Of a DNA stretch of 8,824 nucleotides, positions 1 to 6,408 are shown one piece after another. Position 1 is the first letter of the stretch; each line of letters begins with the position of its first letter. A program made the position numbers and the translations under genes. Under the pieces are notes generated by a model. That model was not told where the DNA came from and made no database searches. It saw only the letters and a list, made by a program, of their open reading frames with translations. The DNA lies in contig DATAOT010000012.1 in assembly GCA_036265615.1 (NCBI GenBank), positions 1 to 8,824 of the forward strand, in the 5' to 3' direction. The stretch comes from DATAFF01 sp036265615. Its GTDB lineage: Bacteria; Pseudomonadota; Alphaproteobacteria; Rhizobiales; Aestuariivirgaceae.

Positions 1-2
1 CC

Positions 3-1121
3 GGCGCCCGGCAGGGTGACCGACCAGCGCACCGCGCCGTTGCGCTTGGCGACCGCAGCCAGCGTCGCCCGGTTGGAAATCACGAATACATAATCGCCGG
101 CCACCCATGGCGTCTGGCTGCCGGCGATTTCCTGGCTCCACACTTGGCTGCCGTCGCTGAGCTTGAAGGCCCCGAGCCGGCCGGCATGGGCGATGCCGAA
201 CACCAGCCCATTGTCGATCACCGGGCGTCCGGCAATGTCGTTGAGATTGGCGAGCGACGTCGTCGGATCGGACGCGGCAAGCGATTCGTCCCAGGTCGAG
301 AGCCCCGCCCCGGCGCTCAGCGCGATGATTTCGCCGCTCGTCGAGGGGACGACCACGACGCCGTCGGCCACCGCCGGACTTGACACCGCCATCAGCGATG
401 CCTGCTCGCCCGTCCCCTGGTGCTTCCAGGCCTGCTTGCCGTCGGCGGTGTCGAGGGCCAGCACCTCGTTGGCAACCGTCACGACGAAGACCTTGCCGTC
501 TGAAACGGTCGGCGCCGCACGCATCGGCGAGCCAAGCTTCTGGCGCCACGCCTCGTTGCCGGTCGCGGCATTGAGCGCCACCACCTCGCCGAAGGCGGTG
601 GCGGCGTAGACGTTGTTGCCATCGGAGGCGAGGCCCCCGCCAAAGGCCCCCTCCGGGTCCTTGCCCTTCGGCGCCAGCGGCCGGCCCCAGACCCGGCTGC
701 CATTGGCCGCGTTGAAGGCGCGGACATTCGCCTCGGCATCGAGCACGTAGACGCGGCCGCCCACCACGATCGGACCGGACAGCAGCCGGTCGCGTCCCGA
801 CGAGCCGGTGCCCGCCGACACCGCGAAGACCTTCTTCAGCTGCATGCCGAGATCGAGATTGTGCATGGCATTGGAGGGCACCCCGCCAGGCTGCGCCCAA
901 TTGGCATTGCTGACCGCGGCCGGGATGGCGATCGGATCGGTCGCCGCCTCCTTGGTAATCCCCTTGTCGAGGGGCGAGGTGTTCTGCAGGACGCTCTCGC
1001 GGGTGCCGGGAAGGATTTCGTCCTTCTTGCCGGTGATCGGCTCGAGCAGCTTTTCGGCAGCGCCGGAGCAGCCGGCAAGAGCCACGGCGAAGGCCATCAG
1101 GATCACCGAGACTCTGTTCAT
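3..1121 (-). CDS. bamB: Outer membrane protein assembly factor BamB (lipoprotein, partial)
   Basis: Beta-propeller lipoprotein of the BAM complex, which helps BamA fold and insert beta-barrel proteins at the periplasmic face of the outer membrane. The ATG is at 1119-1121 and 373 codons are visible before the window edge, so the C-terminus is missing. It starts with a lipoprotein signal: N-terminal Arg, a hydrophobic stretch, then lipobox LAGC with the lipidated Cys at residue 18. The rest shows repeated PQQ-like propeller blades, each with a pattern such as VYVLDAEANVRAFNAANG, VVALNAATGNEAW, VLALDTADGKQAW or LGAFKLSDGSQVW. The start is 7 bases after the stop of the TPR gene, and a GAGGGG ribosome site (1125-1130) overlaps that stop, so the two are probably co-translated. 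Family usual length is about 390-450 residues, so only the last blade or so is probably cut off. Family assignment is firm; role in this organism is by homology. Confidence 0.93.
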   Translation of the reverse strand, partial: MNRVSVILMAFAVALAGCSGAAEKLLEPITGKKDEILPGTRESVLQNTSPLDKGITKEAATDPIAIPAAVSNANWAQPGGVPSNAMHNLDLGMQLKKVFAVSAGTGSSGRDRLLSGPIVVGGRVYVLDAEANVRAFNAANGSRVWGRPLAPKGKDPEGAFGGGLASDGNNVYAATAFGEVVALNAATGNEAWRQKLGSPMRAAPTVSDGKVFVVTVANEVLALDTADGKQAWKHQGTGEQASLMAVSSPAVADGVVVVPSTSGEIIALSAGAGLSTWDESLAASDPTTSLANLNDIAGRPVIDNGLVFGIAHAGRLGAFKLSDGSQVWSQEIAGSQTPWVAGDYVFVISNRATLAAVAKRNGAVRWSVTLPGA

Positions 1122-1128
1122 CGTCCCC

Positions 1129-1785
1129 TCACGACTTGGCCTTGAGAAGCGGCTGCAGCACCGCCGCCATGATCTGCGCCCGCTGCCGCATGCCCTGCGG
1201 CGCCGCGGGATCGGCAGCAATCTCGCCGACGAGCCGGTAGGCGTCCTGGTAACGGCCCTCGCGCCAGGCGGCGAGCGCATAGATCTCCTTGATTGGCAGG
1301 CGCCACACCGACTCCGGCTTGTCGAGATCCGCAAGACGCGCCTTGAGATCGGCCGAGCTCGCCGTATCGGCCAGGAGATAGGCGGCGCGGATGGTCGCCG
1401 CTTCGCGGAAGGCCTGCGGCACCGAACGGTCGGCCGCGATGGCCTCATAGGCCTTCACCGCCTCGTCGCGCTTGCCGGTCTTGGCCAGTTCGCCGGCGAG
1501 GCTGAAGCGAGCCAGCAGCGCATAGCCGGCCGGGCCGCTGCGCGCCAGTTCCTGAAGGTCGCTGTCACGTGGGCCGGCTGCGTCCGCGCCCTGGTTGAAG
1601 TAGACCTTGGCGGCGGCCTGGGAGCGGCTTAACTGCCAATATTGCCAGCCCTTCCAGCCGGCAACCCCCACAATCACCGCAAGGCTGACGGCGACGAGAT
1701 AGGTTCCGTAGCGGTCCCACAGCTTCTTGGCCTGTTCGCGGCGGACTTCCTCGTCCACCTCGCGAAACAGCGACTCATCGCTCAC
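1129..1785 (-). CDS. Membrane-anchored tetratricopeptide-repeat protein (YfgM-like)
   Basis: 218-residue protein with a short charged cytoplasmic N-terminus (about residues 1-27), one transmembrane helix (about 28-44, YLVAVSLAVIVGVAGW) and a long helical periplasmic part. The helical part has TPR-like pairs, for example ALLARFSLAGELAKTGKRDEAVKAY cut at about residues 90-113, and a second repeat around 168-190. This matches the TPR_21/YfgM type of protein, which in enterobacteria attaches to SecYEG and works with periplasmic chaperones. The start is GTG: a strong GGGAGGT lies 8 bases upstream (1794-1800), and the residues after it (SDESLFREVDEEVRREQ) match the usual acidic start of this family. 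It is directly followed by bamB, the usual alphaproteobacterial pairing, which supports a job in envelope protein assembly. The precise function in alphaproteobacteria is not settled. Confidence 0.88.
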   Translation of the reverse strand: MSDESLFREVDEEVRREQAKKLWDRYGTYLVAVSLAVIVGVAGWKGWQYWQLSRSQAAAKVYFNQGADAAGPRDSDLQELARSGPAGYALLARFSLAGELAKTGKRDEAVKAYEAIAADRSVPQAFREAATIRAAYLLADTASSADLKARLADLDKPESVWRLPIKEIYALAAWREGRYQDAYRLVGEIAADPAAPQGMRQRAQIMAAVLQPLLKAKS

Positions 1786-1793
1786 GCGCTATG

Positions 1794-1800
1794 ACCTCCC
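1794..1800 (-). promoter_or_regulatory. Strong ribosome binding site for the TPR gene
   Basis: On the minus strand this reads GGGAGGT, 8 bases before the GTG at 1783-1785. It is the reason for choosing this GTG as the start of the TPR protein. Confidence 0.75.
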
Positions 1801-1867
1801 GTTGCGCCACCGGGCGGCGGCGCCGATCACCCAACCGATGGGCGGGTAAGTCAGACGCGTGACGAAA

Positions 1868-2074
1868 TCAAGGCGATTCGACAGCCTGTTGCGGCTGTTC
1901 ACCATTGATCGGCGTGGCGGCCGCAAGGCGCGCCATGAGCGCCGCCATGGCAGGCGGAAGCGGCTCTGATGCGGCAGGCGCGCAGAGCGTGCCAAGCTTG
2001 CGGAAAACGGCGGTGGCGATGTCGACCTGCCCCCGAAACATCCCACGGTCCTCGAAACTGGCCATCAGCCTCAT
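1868..2074 (-). CDS. Putative small hypothetical protein (68 aa)
   Basis: Not recognised. The frame encodes a protein beginning MRLMASFEDRGMFRGQ and ending with a Pro/Gln-rich tail (NGEQPQQAVESP). The middle (about residues 17-30, VDIATAVFRKLG; and 43-53, AMAALMARLAA) would form amphipathic helices; there is no signal peptide or membrane segment. Codon third positions are G/C-rich as in the neighbours, and the amino-acid mix is less Arg/Pro/Ser-biased than the overlapping frames, so I prefer it as the real one. The start is uncertain: ATG at 2072-2074 has AAGGG only one base away, whereas the second ATG (2063-2065) has AAGGG 10 bases upstream and would give 65 residues. It lies alone between PAP2 (82 bases away) and the TPR gene (82 bases away). 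It could be a non-coding gap with a chance ORF. Confidence 0.4.
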   Translation of the reverse strand: MRLMASFEDRGMFRGQVDIATAVFRKLGTLCAPAASEPLPPAMAALMARLAAATPINGEQPQQAVESP

Positions 2075-2094
2075 ACCCTTGAAACACCCTCGAA

Positions 2095-2111
2095 AACCGC
2101 AAAGCGCGGTT
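2095..2111 (-). terminator. Possible weak terminator after the PAP2 gene
   Basis: A perfect 6-base stem AACCGC/GCGGTT with a 5-base loop, followed on the minus strand by a short T run (GCGGTTTTC). It sits 45 bases past the PAP2 stop in a locally AT-richer stretch (about 2090-2160) and before the small ORF. The stem is short and the T run is interrupted, so it may be only a partial terminator, or the leader of the small ORF. Confidence 0.3.
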
Positions 2112-2156
2112 GAAAAGGATTGTTCCCGATGCTTGCAATTTTAGGTAAATGCCTGA

Positions 2157-3044
2157 TTAATCAAGCCGATCGGCAAGGAGGCCGCGCCCGCGGTGGCGCT
2201 CGGCAATGGCAATGCCGAGAAGCAGCCAGAAAGCCCCGACCAGAAGTCCCGCCAGAACATCGCTCGGGTAGTGGACATGCAGCATGACCCGGCTCAGAGC
2301 GATGAGCAGCACCGCCGCCAAGGTCCAATAATACACATGAAGCGCGCGGGCTGGCCCGAGATCCCTGGCGATGACATAGGCGATGATGCCGTAGACGGCG
2401 AGGGAATTGGCCGAATGACCGCTCGGAAAGGATGGCGACGACGCAGTCACGTCGAAAATGAACTCGGGTCGCGCCCGGTTGAGGGCGAACTTGCCGCCCC
2501 AGGTGGTGAGCTGCGAGCCGAGGATGACGATCCAGGTCGGCAGGAGAAAGCTTCGCGGCCCGTGCGCCAGCAGGAAGCCGGTGGCGACGATCACGACTGC
2601 CAGCAGCGTCTGGACGTTCCCGAGCATGGTAATCCAGCGGAACACGGCCACGACCGTCGGCGTGTTCCACCGTTCGGTGACCGCGAACACCCCCTTGTCG
2701 AAGGCTTCGAGTTCCTTGACCTCCATCAGCTCCTCGACCAGCCCCGCTGCCAGGCTCGCGGCATAGATTGCGGCAATGACGATCAGCGTCACGATCAGCC
2801 CATCGCCCCGGCCAGGATCGAACCGGCGTTCGACCCAGGCCGTGAACCGTGGTGCATGCCGCCGCAGCACCGCCCCCGGCCGCTCCCAGCCCGCCCTCCA
2901 CAGCGTCAGGCCCGGCCGGATCAGCTGGGGGCCGAAGCGTTGCGCAACCTCCCTCAGCAGGACCGCCGCCAGCCAGCCGGCGATCAAGCTCAGCGCGAGC
3001 AGCGGCAGCAGCCGGTCGGCGGGAAAAGCGAGCAGGGACGACAT
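2157..3044 (-). CDS. PAP2-family membrane phosphatase
   Basis: 295-residue integral membrane protein of the type-2 phosphatidic acid phosphatase superfamily. All three active-site motifs are present: KFALNRARP (residues 185-193, phosphate-binding Lys/Arg), PSGH (207-210, with the proton-donating His), and SR-x5-H-x3-D (S251, R252, nucleophile H258, D262 in SRVMLHVHYPSD). Hydrophobic segments at about 13-31, 84-102, 143-160, 166-181, 213-226, 238-251 and 263-281 fit a core of about six helices plus an extra N-terminal one and a basic linker (about 50-75). Family members hydrolyse lipid phosphates or undecaprenyl pyrophosphate at the membrane, with the active site usually facing the periplasm; the substrate cannot be told here. 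ATG at 3042-3044, only 18 bases after the multicopper-oxidase-like gene, so likely co-transcribed. Its ribosome site is weak (GAGAGAGG about 14 bases upstream), which fits translational coupling. Confidence 0.92.
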   Translation of the reverse strand: MSSLLAFPADRLLPLLALSLIAGWLAAVLLREVAQRFGPQLIRPGLTLWRAGWERPGAVLRRHAPRFTAWVERRFDPGRGDGLIVTLIVIAAIYAASLAAGLVEELMEVKELEAFDKGVFAVTERWNTPTVVAVFRWITMLGNVQTLLAVVIVATGFLLAHGPRSFLLPTWIVILGSQLTTWGGKFALNRARPEFIFDVTASSPSFPSGHSANSLAVYGIIAYVIARDLGPARALHVYYWTLAAVLLIALSRVMLHVHYPSDVLAGLLVGAFWLLLGIAIAERHRGRGLLADRLD

Positions 3045-3062
3045 CGCGGTCTCGAGCCTCTC

Positions 3063-4451
3063 TCACACCACCTCGAACCAGGTGGCAAGGCCTGTGCTCT
3101 GATGTTCGAGGATGCTCGAGGCGAGCATCCACTTGCCGGGATTGTCGGCGACAAAGGCAAGCGTCGTCCGCTCGCGCGGATGCAGCAGCACCGTGTCGCG
3201 AAAGGCGTCGAGCGGCGAGGCCGGGCCGATGCGGCCGATGGGCCGGCCGAAATGACCGTGTATATGCATGGCCTGCGGCCATGGGCTGAGATTTTCGAGC
3301 ACCAGGTGAACCTCGCGCCCCCTGTCGACCCGGAAGAGCGGCGCCCTGGTCATCCCTGCCTCCCCATTGAGGGCCCACACCTTGCCCTCGGCGACAAGCT
3401 TCCGCATGGTCAGGCGTCGTCCGCCATAACGGGCGCCCTGGAGACCCCCGCCGGCGCCGCCGGCGATCCGGAGCGTGGCCCTGAAAATGTCGGTTGACGT
3501 CGGCATGGCAGGGCTGAGCTTGCCGAAAGCTGACGGCGGCTCGGCGGTGTCGCCGTCGGTTCGTCCGGTGCGGATGATCGAGGCAATGGCGAGCGGCTCG
3601 CCGGCCATCTCGTTGATCAGCGTGACCTCCTCCTGAGACCGCGGCAGAATGACATCGGCCCGCTGCCCGGGCGCGATGTCGAGCGGATGGCCAGCCAGCC
3701 GCAGCGGTGCGACAGGGTGCCCGTCGAGACTGCCGAGCCAGGCATCAACGCCTTTCAGGACGATCGACATGATCCGGGCATTGGCGGCATTGATCAGGCG
3801 AACCCGCACGCGCCGGTCGGCCGAGGCATGGAAGCGCGGCTTGGCGCTGCCGTTCAGCGTCAGCCAATTGCCGAGCCGACCTTCATGGGCAGCGGCGATG
3901 AGGTCGCCGCGCGATGCATCGTCCAGGCGGCCGGAGGAATCGATCAGCCAGTCGTCGAGCGTGAGCACGAGTTCCTCGACATCCGGCTGCTCGGGCTCTT
4001 CGACGATGAGCGGGCCATAAAGCCCGCGGTCCACCTGCACCTCCGGACGGTACTGCGCGTGGTACCAGAAGGTGCCGGCATCGGGCGGCGCGAAAACATA
4101 GTCGAAGCTCTCGCCCGGCGCGACCGGCCGCTGCGTCAGCTCGGTCCCGTCCATCGCGTTGGGCACCCGCACGCCGTGCCAGTGAATCATGGTCGGCTTC
4201 GGCAGCTGGTTGATCAGCCTGACCTTGAGTCTTTCCCCCTGCCTGACCTGGAGCAGCGGGCCGGGACATTGCCCGTCATAGGCCCAGACCGGCAGCGGCT
4301 CCTTGTCGCCGCCGAGGATCGGGCTTCTGGCCTCCATCGCCCGGAGCGTGATGAAGCCGTCCTCGCCGACCGTCGCGGCGCCAGCGCGCAGCGCCAGGGC
4401 AGCGCAGGGCATGCCGAGAATTGCAATGAGAGCGGCCCGACGAGTCAGCAC
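3063..4451 (-). CDS. Degenerate multicopper-oxidase-fold protein, Tat-exported
   Basis: 462 residues with three cupredoxin-like domains (roughly 30-155, 160-300, 340-462). The N-terminus has a twin-arginine signal (LTRRAALIA, RR at residues 4-5) with likely cleavage near AGAA (24-27), so the folded protein is probably sent to the periplasm. The oxidase motifs are recognisable but eroded. Motif 1 HWHG (90-93) is intact. Motif 2 HxH is HAQ (131-133). Motif 3 HxxHxH is QAMHIH (393-398), losing the type-1 His. Motif 4 HCHxxxH is ASSILEH (444-450), losing the type-1 Cys and two type-3 His. Both type-2 His (90, 396) and three of six type-3 His (92, 131, 398) remain. Laccase-type electron transfer therefore looks impossible. 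A structural or copper-holding role, as in the ligand-poor relative SufI/FtsP, is one option. The GTG start lies 9 bases after the panB stop with a weak AAGGA 13 bases away; the next in-frame ATG would remove the Tat motif. Confidence 0.88.
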   Translation of the reverse strand: MLTRRAALIAILGMPCAALALRAGAATVGEDGFITLRAMEARSPILGGDKEPLPVWAYDGQCPGPLLQVRQGERLKVRLINQLPKPTMIHWHGVRVPNAMDGTELTQRPVAPGESFDYVFAPPDAGTFWYHAQYRPEVQVDRGLYGPLIVEEPEQPDVEELVLTLDDWLIDSSGRLDDASRGDLIAAAHEGRLGNWLTLNGSAKPRFHASADRRVRVRLINAANARIMSIVLKGVDAWLGSLDGHPVAPLRLAGHPLDIAPGQRADVILPRSQEEVTLINEMAGEPLAIASIIRTGRTDGDTAEPPSAFGKLSPAMPTSTDIFRATLRIAGGAGGGLQGARYGGRRLTMRKLVAEGKVWALNGEAGMTRAPLFRVDRGREVHLVLENLSPWPQAMHIHGHFGRPIGRIGPASPLDAFRDTVLLHPRERTTLAFVADNPGKWMLASSILEHQSTGLATWFEVV

Positions 4452-4460
4452 GGAGCCCGT

Positions 4461-5279
4461 TCAGTCCTTGACGTCATAGGTGTGGTCTGAAGCGGGGAAG
4501 CTGCGCGAGCGCACCTCCTGGGCATAGTCGCGGATGGCGCGCTCGATCGCCTTGCCCACCTTGCCGAATTCCTTGACGAATTTCGGCACCCGCGGCGACA
4601 GGCCGAGCATGTCCTCCATGACCAGGATCTGCCCGTCGCAATAGGCGGAAGCACCGATCCCGATGGTCGGAATGGCAATGCTCTCGGTGATGCGCCGCGC
4701 CAGAGGCTCCGCCATGGCCTCGAGCACGACCGCGAAAGCGCCGGCCTCGGCCACCGCGCGCGCGTCGTTTTCGATTGCCGCCCAGGCGTCGCGGGTGCGT
4801 CCCTGCGTCTTGAAGCCGCCGAGCACATTGATCGACTGTGGCGTGAGCCCGATATGGGCCATCACCGGAATGCCGCGCTGGCTCAGATAATGCACGGTCT
4901 CGGCCATGCGGGCGCCGCCCTCCAGCTTGACGGCGCCGCATTGGGTCTCCTTGATGACCTTGGCGGCGTTGTGGAAGGCCTGCGACGGGCTCTCCTCATA
5001 GGAGCCGAACGGCATGTCGACCACCACCAGCGCCCGCTTCGAGCCGCGCATGACGGCCCGCCCATGCATGATCATCAGCTCGAGCGGCACCGGCAGCGTG
5101 GTCTCGAATCCATGCATGACCATGCCGAGCGAGTCGCCGACCAGCAGGAAGTCGACATAGGGATCAGCAATGGCTGCCGTATGGGCATGATAAGCAGTGA
5201 GCGAGACAATCGGCTCGCCTCCCTTGCGGGCGCTGATCTCGGGGGCCGTGGTCCGCGGCGACGCTCTCTGAACCGACAT
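4461..5279 (-). CDS. panB: 3-methyl-2-oxobutanoate hydroxymethyltransferase
   Basis: PanB transfers a hydroxymethyl group from 5,10-methylene-tetrahydrofolate to 2-oxoisovalerate, giving ketopantoate, the first committed step to pantothenate and coenzyme A in the cytoplasm. The 272-residue length is normal for the family, which forms a decameric TIM barrel. Signature pieces are present: SLTAYHAHTA (26-35), the metal-binding LVGDSLG with D49 (46-52), VVDMPFGSY with D88 (86-94), VKLEGG with K118/E120 (117-122), AHIGLTPQS (141-149), LEA with catalytic-type E187, and IGIGASAYCDGQILV (206-220). A strong AAGGAG ribosome site (5287-5292) lies 7 bases before the ATG at 5277-5279 and overlaps the stop of the preceding NnrU gene, so panB is tied to that operon. 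No panC or panD is in the window. No missing residues were seen; it should be active. Confidence 0.97.
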   Translation of the reverse strand: MSVQRASPRTTAPEISARKGGEPIVSLTAYHAHTAAIADPYVDFLLVGDSLGMVMHGFETTLPVPLELMIMHGRAVMRGSKRALVVVDMPFGSYEESPSQAFHNAAKVIKETQCGAVKLEGGARMAETVHYLSQRGIPVMAHIGLTPQSINVLGGFKTQGRTRDAWAAIENDARAVAEAGAFAVVLEAMAEPLARRITESIAIPTIGIGASAYCDGQILVMEDMLGLSPRVPKFVKEFGKVGKAIERAIRDYAQEVRSRSFPASDHTYDVKD

Positions 5280-5286
5280 CGGGATT

Positions 5287-5292
5287 CTCCTT
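5287..5292 (-). promoter_or_regulatory. Ribosome binding site of panB overlapping the upstream stop
   Basis: The minus strand reads TTAAGGAG: the TAA stop of the second NnrU gene (5291-5293) shares bases with AAGGAG, which is 7 bases before the panB ATG. The layout suggests translational coupling. Confidence 0.7.
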
Positions 5293-5851
5293 AACCGGAG
5301 AGGGCCATGACCGGCACCCCGGCCACAATGCCGTGCAGCTGGGTGGTCACGCCATAGAGTGCAACGCCGGCCAGCACCGACAAAAGATCATGGCCGGCCC
5401 GGCATTCCGGCGACGGCCGCACACCCTCGGCCCACGAAACCCCGATCGAGGCCGCGCCATAAAGGAAAAGCCCGCCGAACAGCACCAGGCCGGCAAGATC
5501 GCCAAGCGTGAGGAGATGGCCGAGCGCGAGCAGCATGACGGCAAGCGGCCACGGCCAGCGGACGAGCTGTCGCAGCCGGCCGCGAAACAGGAAGATGCCG
5601 AGGCACATGAAGGCGAGCAAGACCAAGAGGAACCCTGCAATGCGACTCCAAAGTGGGGGATCATAAAGCGGTAATGCCGGCGATGCACGCCATGCGGCAA
5701 CCAGCAGGACCAGGCTCAGCGCCGAGGCCGCGCCATAAACAAGACTCGAGCGCGCACCGAAACGCTGAACCGGCCCGGCCCGGTACGGAGGCAGAAATGG
5801 TAAGAGTTGAATTAAACCGAAAGCAAGCACCGCAACGACAAGAAGAAACAT
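5291..5851 (-). CDS. NnrU-family membrane protein, second (diverged) copy
   Basis: 186 residues, almost all hydrophobic, with about five to six membrane helices (near 2-20, 36-54, 71-88, 101-115, 120-140, 154-178). It aligns along its whole length with the gene just upstream: FGLIQLLPFL against FFGIHLLPML, GHLLTLGDLAGLVLFG against GHLFANGSLPEVLLFG, HDLLSVLAGVALYG against HDVIAVLGGLVVYG, and LHGIVAGVPV against LHPYIIGVPV. This marks a tandem duplication. It keeps H112, H154 and H173 but has Gln at 15, Ile at 71 and Phe at 89 where the first copy has His. NnrU was named from denitrification-gene clusters of Rhodobacter; the family also includes relatives of the plant haem-containing carotene isomerase Z-ISO. 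The function here is unknown. Its ATG (5849-5851) overlaps the previous stop as TGATG and there is no clear ribosome site, so it is probably translated by re-initiation. Confidence 0.82.
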   Translation of the reverse strand: MFLLVVAVLAFGLIQLLPFLPPYRAGPVQRFGARSSLVYGAASALSLVLLVAAWRASPALPLYDPPLWSRIAGFLLVLLAFMCLGIFLFRGRLRQLVRWPWPLAVMLLALGHLLTLGDLAGLVLFGGLFLYGAASIGVSWAEGVRPSPECRAGHDLLSVLAGVALYGVTTQLHGIVAGVPVMALSG

Positions 5852-6408
5852 CAGACAACCGGCACACCGATAATATAGGGATGAAGATAAAGCAGAACAC
5901 CATAGACAACGAGGCCGCCAAGCACGGCGATGACATCATGGAACGGCTTGGGGACATAGGACGGAACCTTGCCGATGGCAGTGCTGCGGAGGATGTCGAG
6001 CAGGCTGAATACCAGGAAGCTGCCGAACAACAGCACTTCCGGCAAGCTGCCATTGGCGAAGAGATGGCCGGCTGCCCAAAGGGCAATTCCGATCGACATC
6101 GGCTGCCCAAGCCAGAGCTTGAGCCGTCCGCGATGAAACGACGCCATCAGCGAGATGACCGCCAGCAGCACCAGCAGCATGGCGACATGCCGTCCCCAGC
6201 TCGGCGGGTCGAAGACCATGGGCTCAGGCTCGGCGCGCGCCGTGCGAAACCCCCAGATGATCATGATCAGGCCGACCAGCGCCAGGAGGGCGAACAGGCC
6301 CTTGTAGGGGCCCTCGCCGATCACCCGCTCGAGCGCCGGACGCAGGCCGAGCATGGGAAGGAGATGGATGCCGAAAAACACGACCATGCCGGCGATCAAG
6401 AGACTCAT
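5851..6408 (-). CDS. NnrU-family membrane protein, first copy
   Basis: 185-residue integral membrane protein with NnrU-family hallmarks: FFGIHLLPMLGLRP near the start (H15), GPYKGLFALLALVGL (33-47), DPPSWGRH (67-74), AAGHLFANG (112-120), HDVIAVLGG (157-165) and LHPYIIGVP (175-183). Six histidines (15, 74, 92, 115, 157, 176) lie in or at the ends of helices; some may be haem ligands if the analogy with Z-ISO holds. I start it at ATG 6406-6408 because GGAGGG (6414-6419) is 5 bases upstream; a TTG five codons earlier (6421-6423) is also open but would contain that ribosome site inside the gene. The ATG overlaps the stop of the ankyrin ORF (ATGA) and the stop overlaps the next start (TGATG). No denitrification genes are visible nearby, so a link to nitric oxide metabolism is not supported here. 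Confidence 0.88.
   Translation of the reverse strand: MSLLIAGMVVFFGIHLLPMLGLRPALERVIGEGPYKGLFALLALVGLIMIIWGFRTARAEPEPMVFDPPSWGRHVAMLLVLLAVISLMASFHRGRLKLWLGQPMSIGIALWAAGHLFANGSLPEVLLFGSFLVFSLLDILRSTAIGKVPSYVPKPFHDVIAVLGGLVVYGVLLYLHPYIIGVPVV

Noticed and set aside
808..1632. 274-codon open frame on the plus strand
   Set aside because: Crosses the bamB/TPR boundary on the opposite strand; both minus-strand genes have signals and motifs that explain the sequence.
1786..1867. Possible promoter for the TPR gene (TTGATT followed 17 bases later by TACCCG, minus strand)
   Set aside because: The -10 match is poor; I could not tell it from chance in this short gap.
1789..2046. Alternative 85-codon minus-strand frame in the gap before the TPR gene
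   Set aside because: Composition is Arg/Ser/Pro-rich and its end overlaps the ribosome site of the TPR gene. The 68-codon frame looks more natural.
1868..2074. Idea that the small ORF is the anti-sigma factor NepR
   Set aside because: Length is similar, but the typical NepR core helices and motif are not visible, and no phyR or ecfG gene is adjacent.
2161..3378. 405-codon open frame on the minus strand overlapping PAP2
   Set aside because: Another frame of the same DNA, extremely rich in Arg, Ala and Gly with no motifs; the PAP2 frame has all three catalytic motifs.
2193..3497. 434-codon open frame on the plus strand
   Set aside because: It lies opposite the PAP2 and oxidase-fold genes, whose motifs are unmistakable. 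Its product is Arg/Gln/Pro/His-rich low-complexity sequence typical of an antisense frame in GC-rich DNA.
3687..4490. 267-codon open frame on the plus strand
   Set aside because: Antisense shadow of the multicopper-oxidase-fold gene; no ribosome site and no recognisable domain.
5291..6408. Reading the NnrU genes as part of a denitrification (nir/nor) cluster
   Set aside because: No nitrite or nitric oxide reductase or NnrR-type regulator is in the window. NnrU-family genes are common outside denitrifiers.
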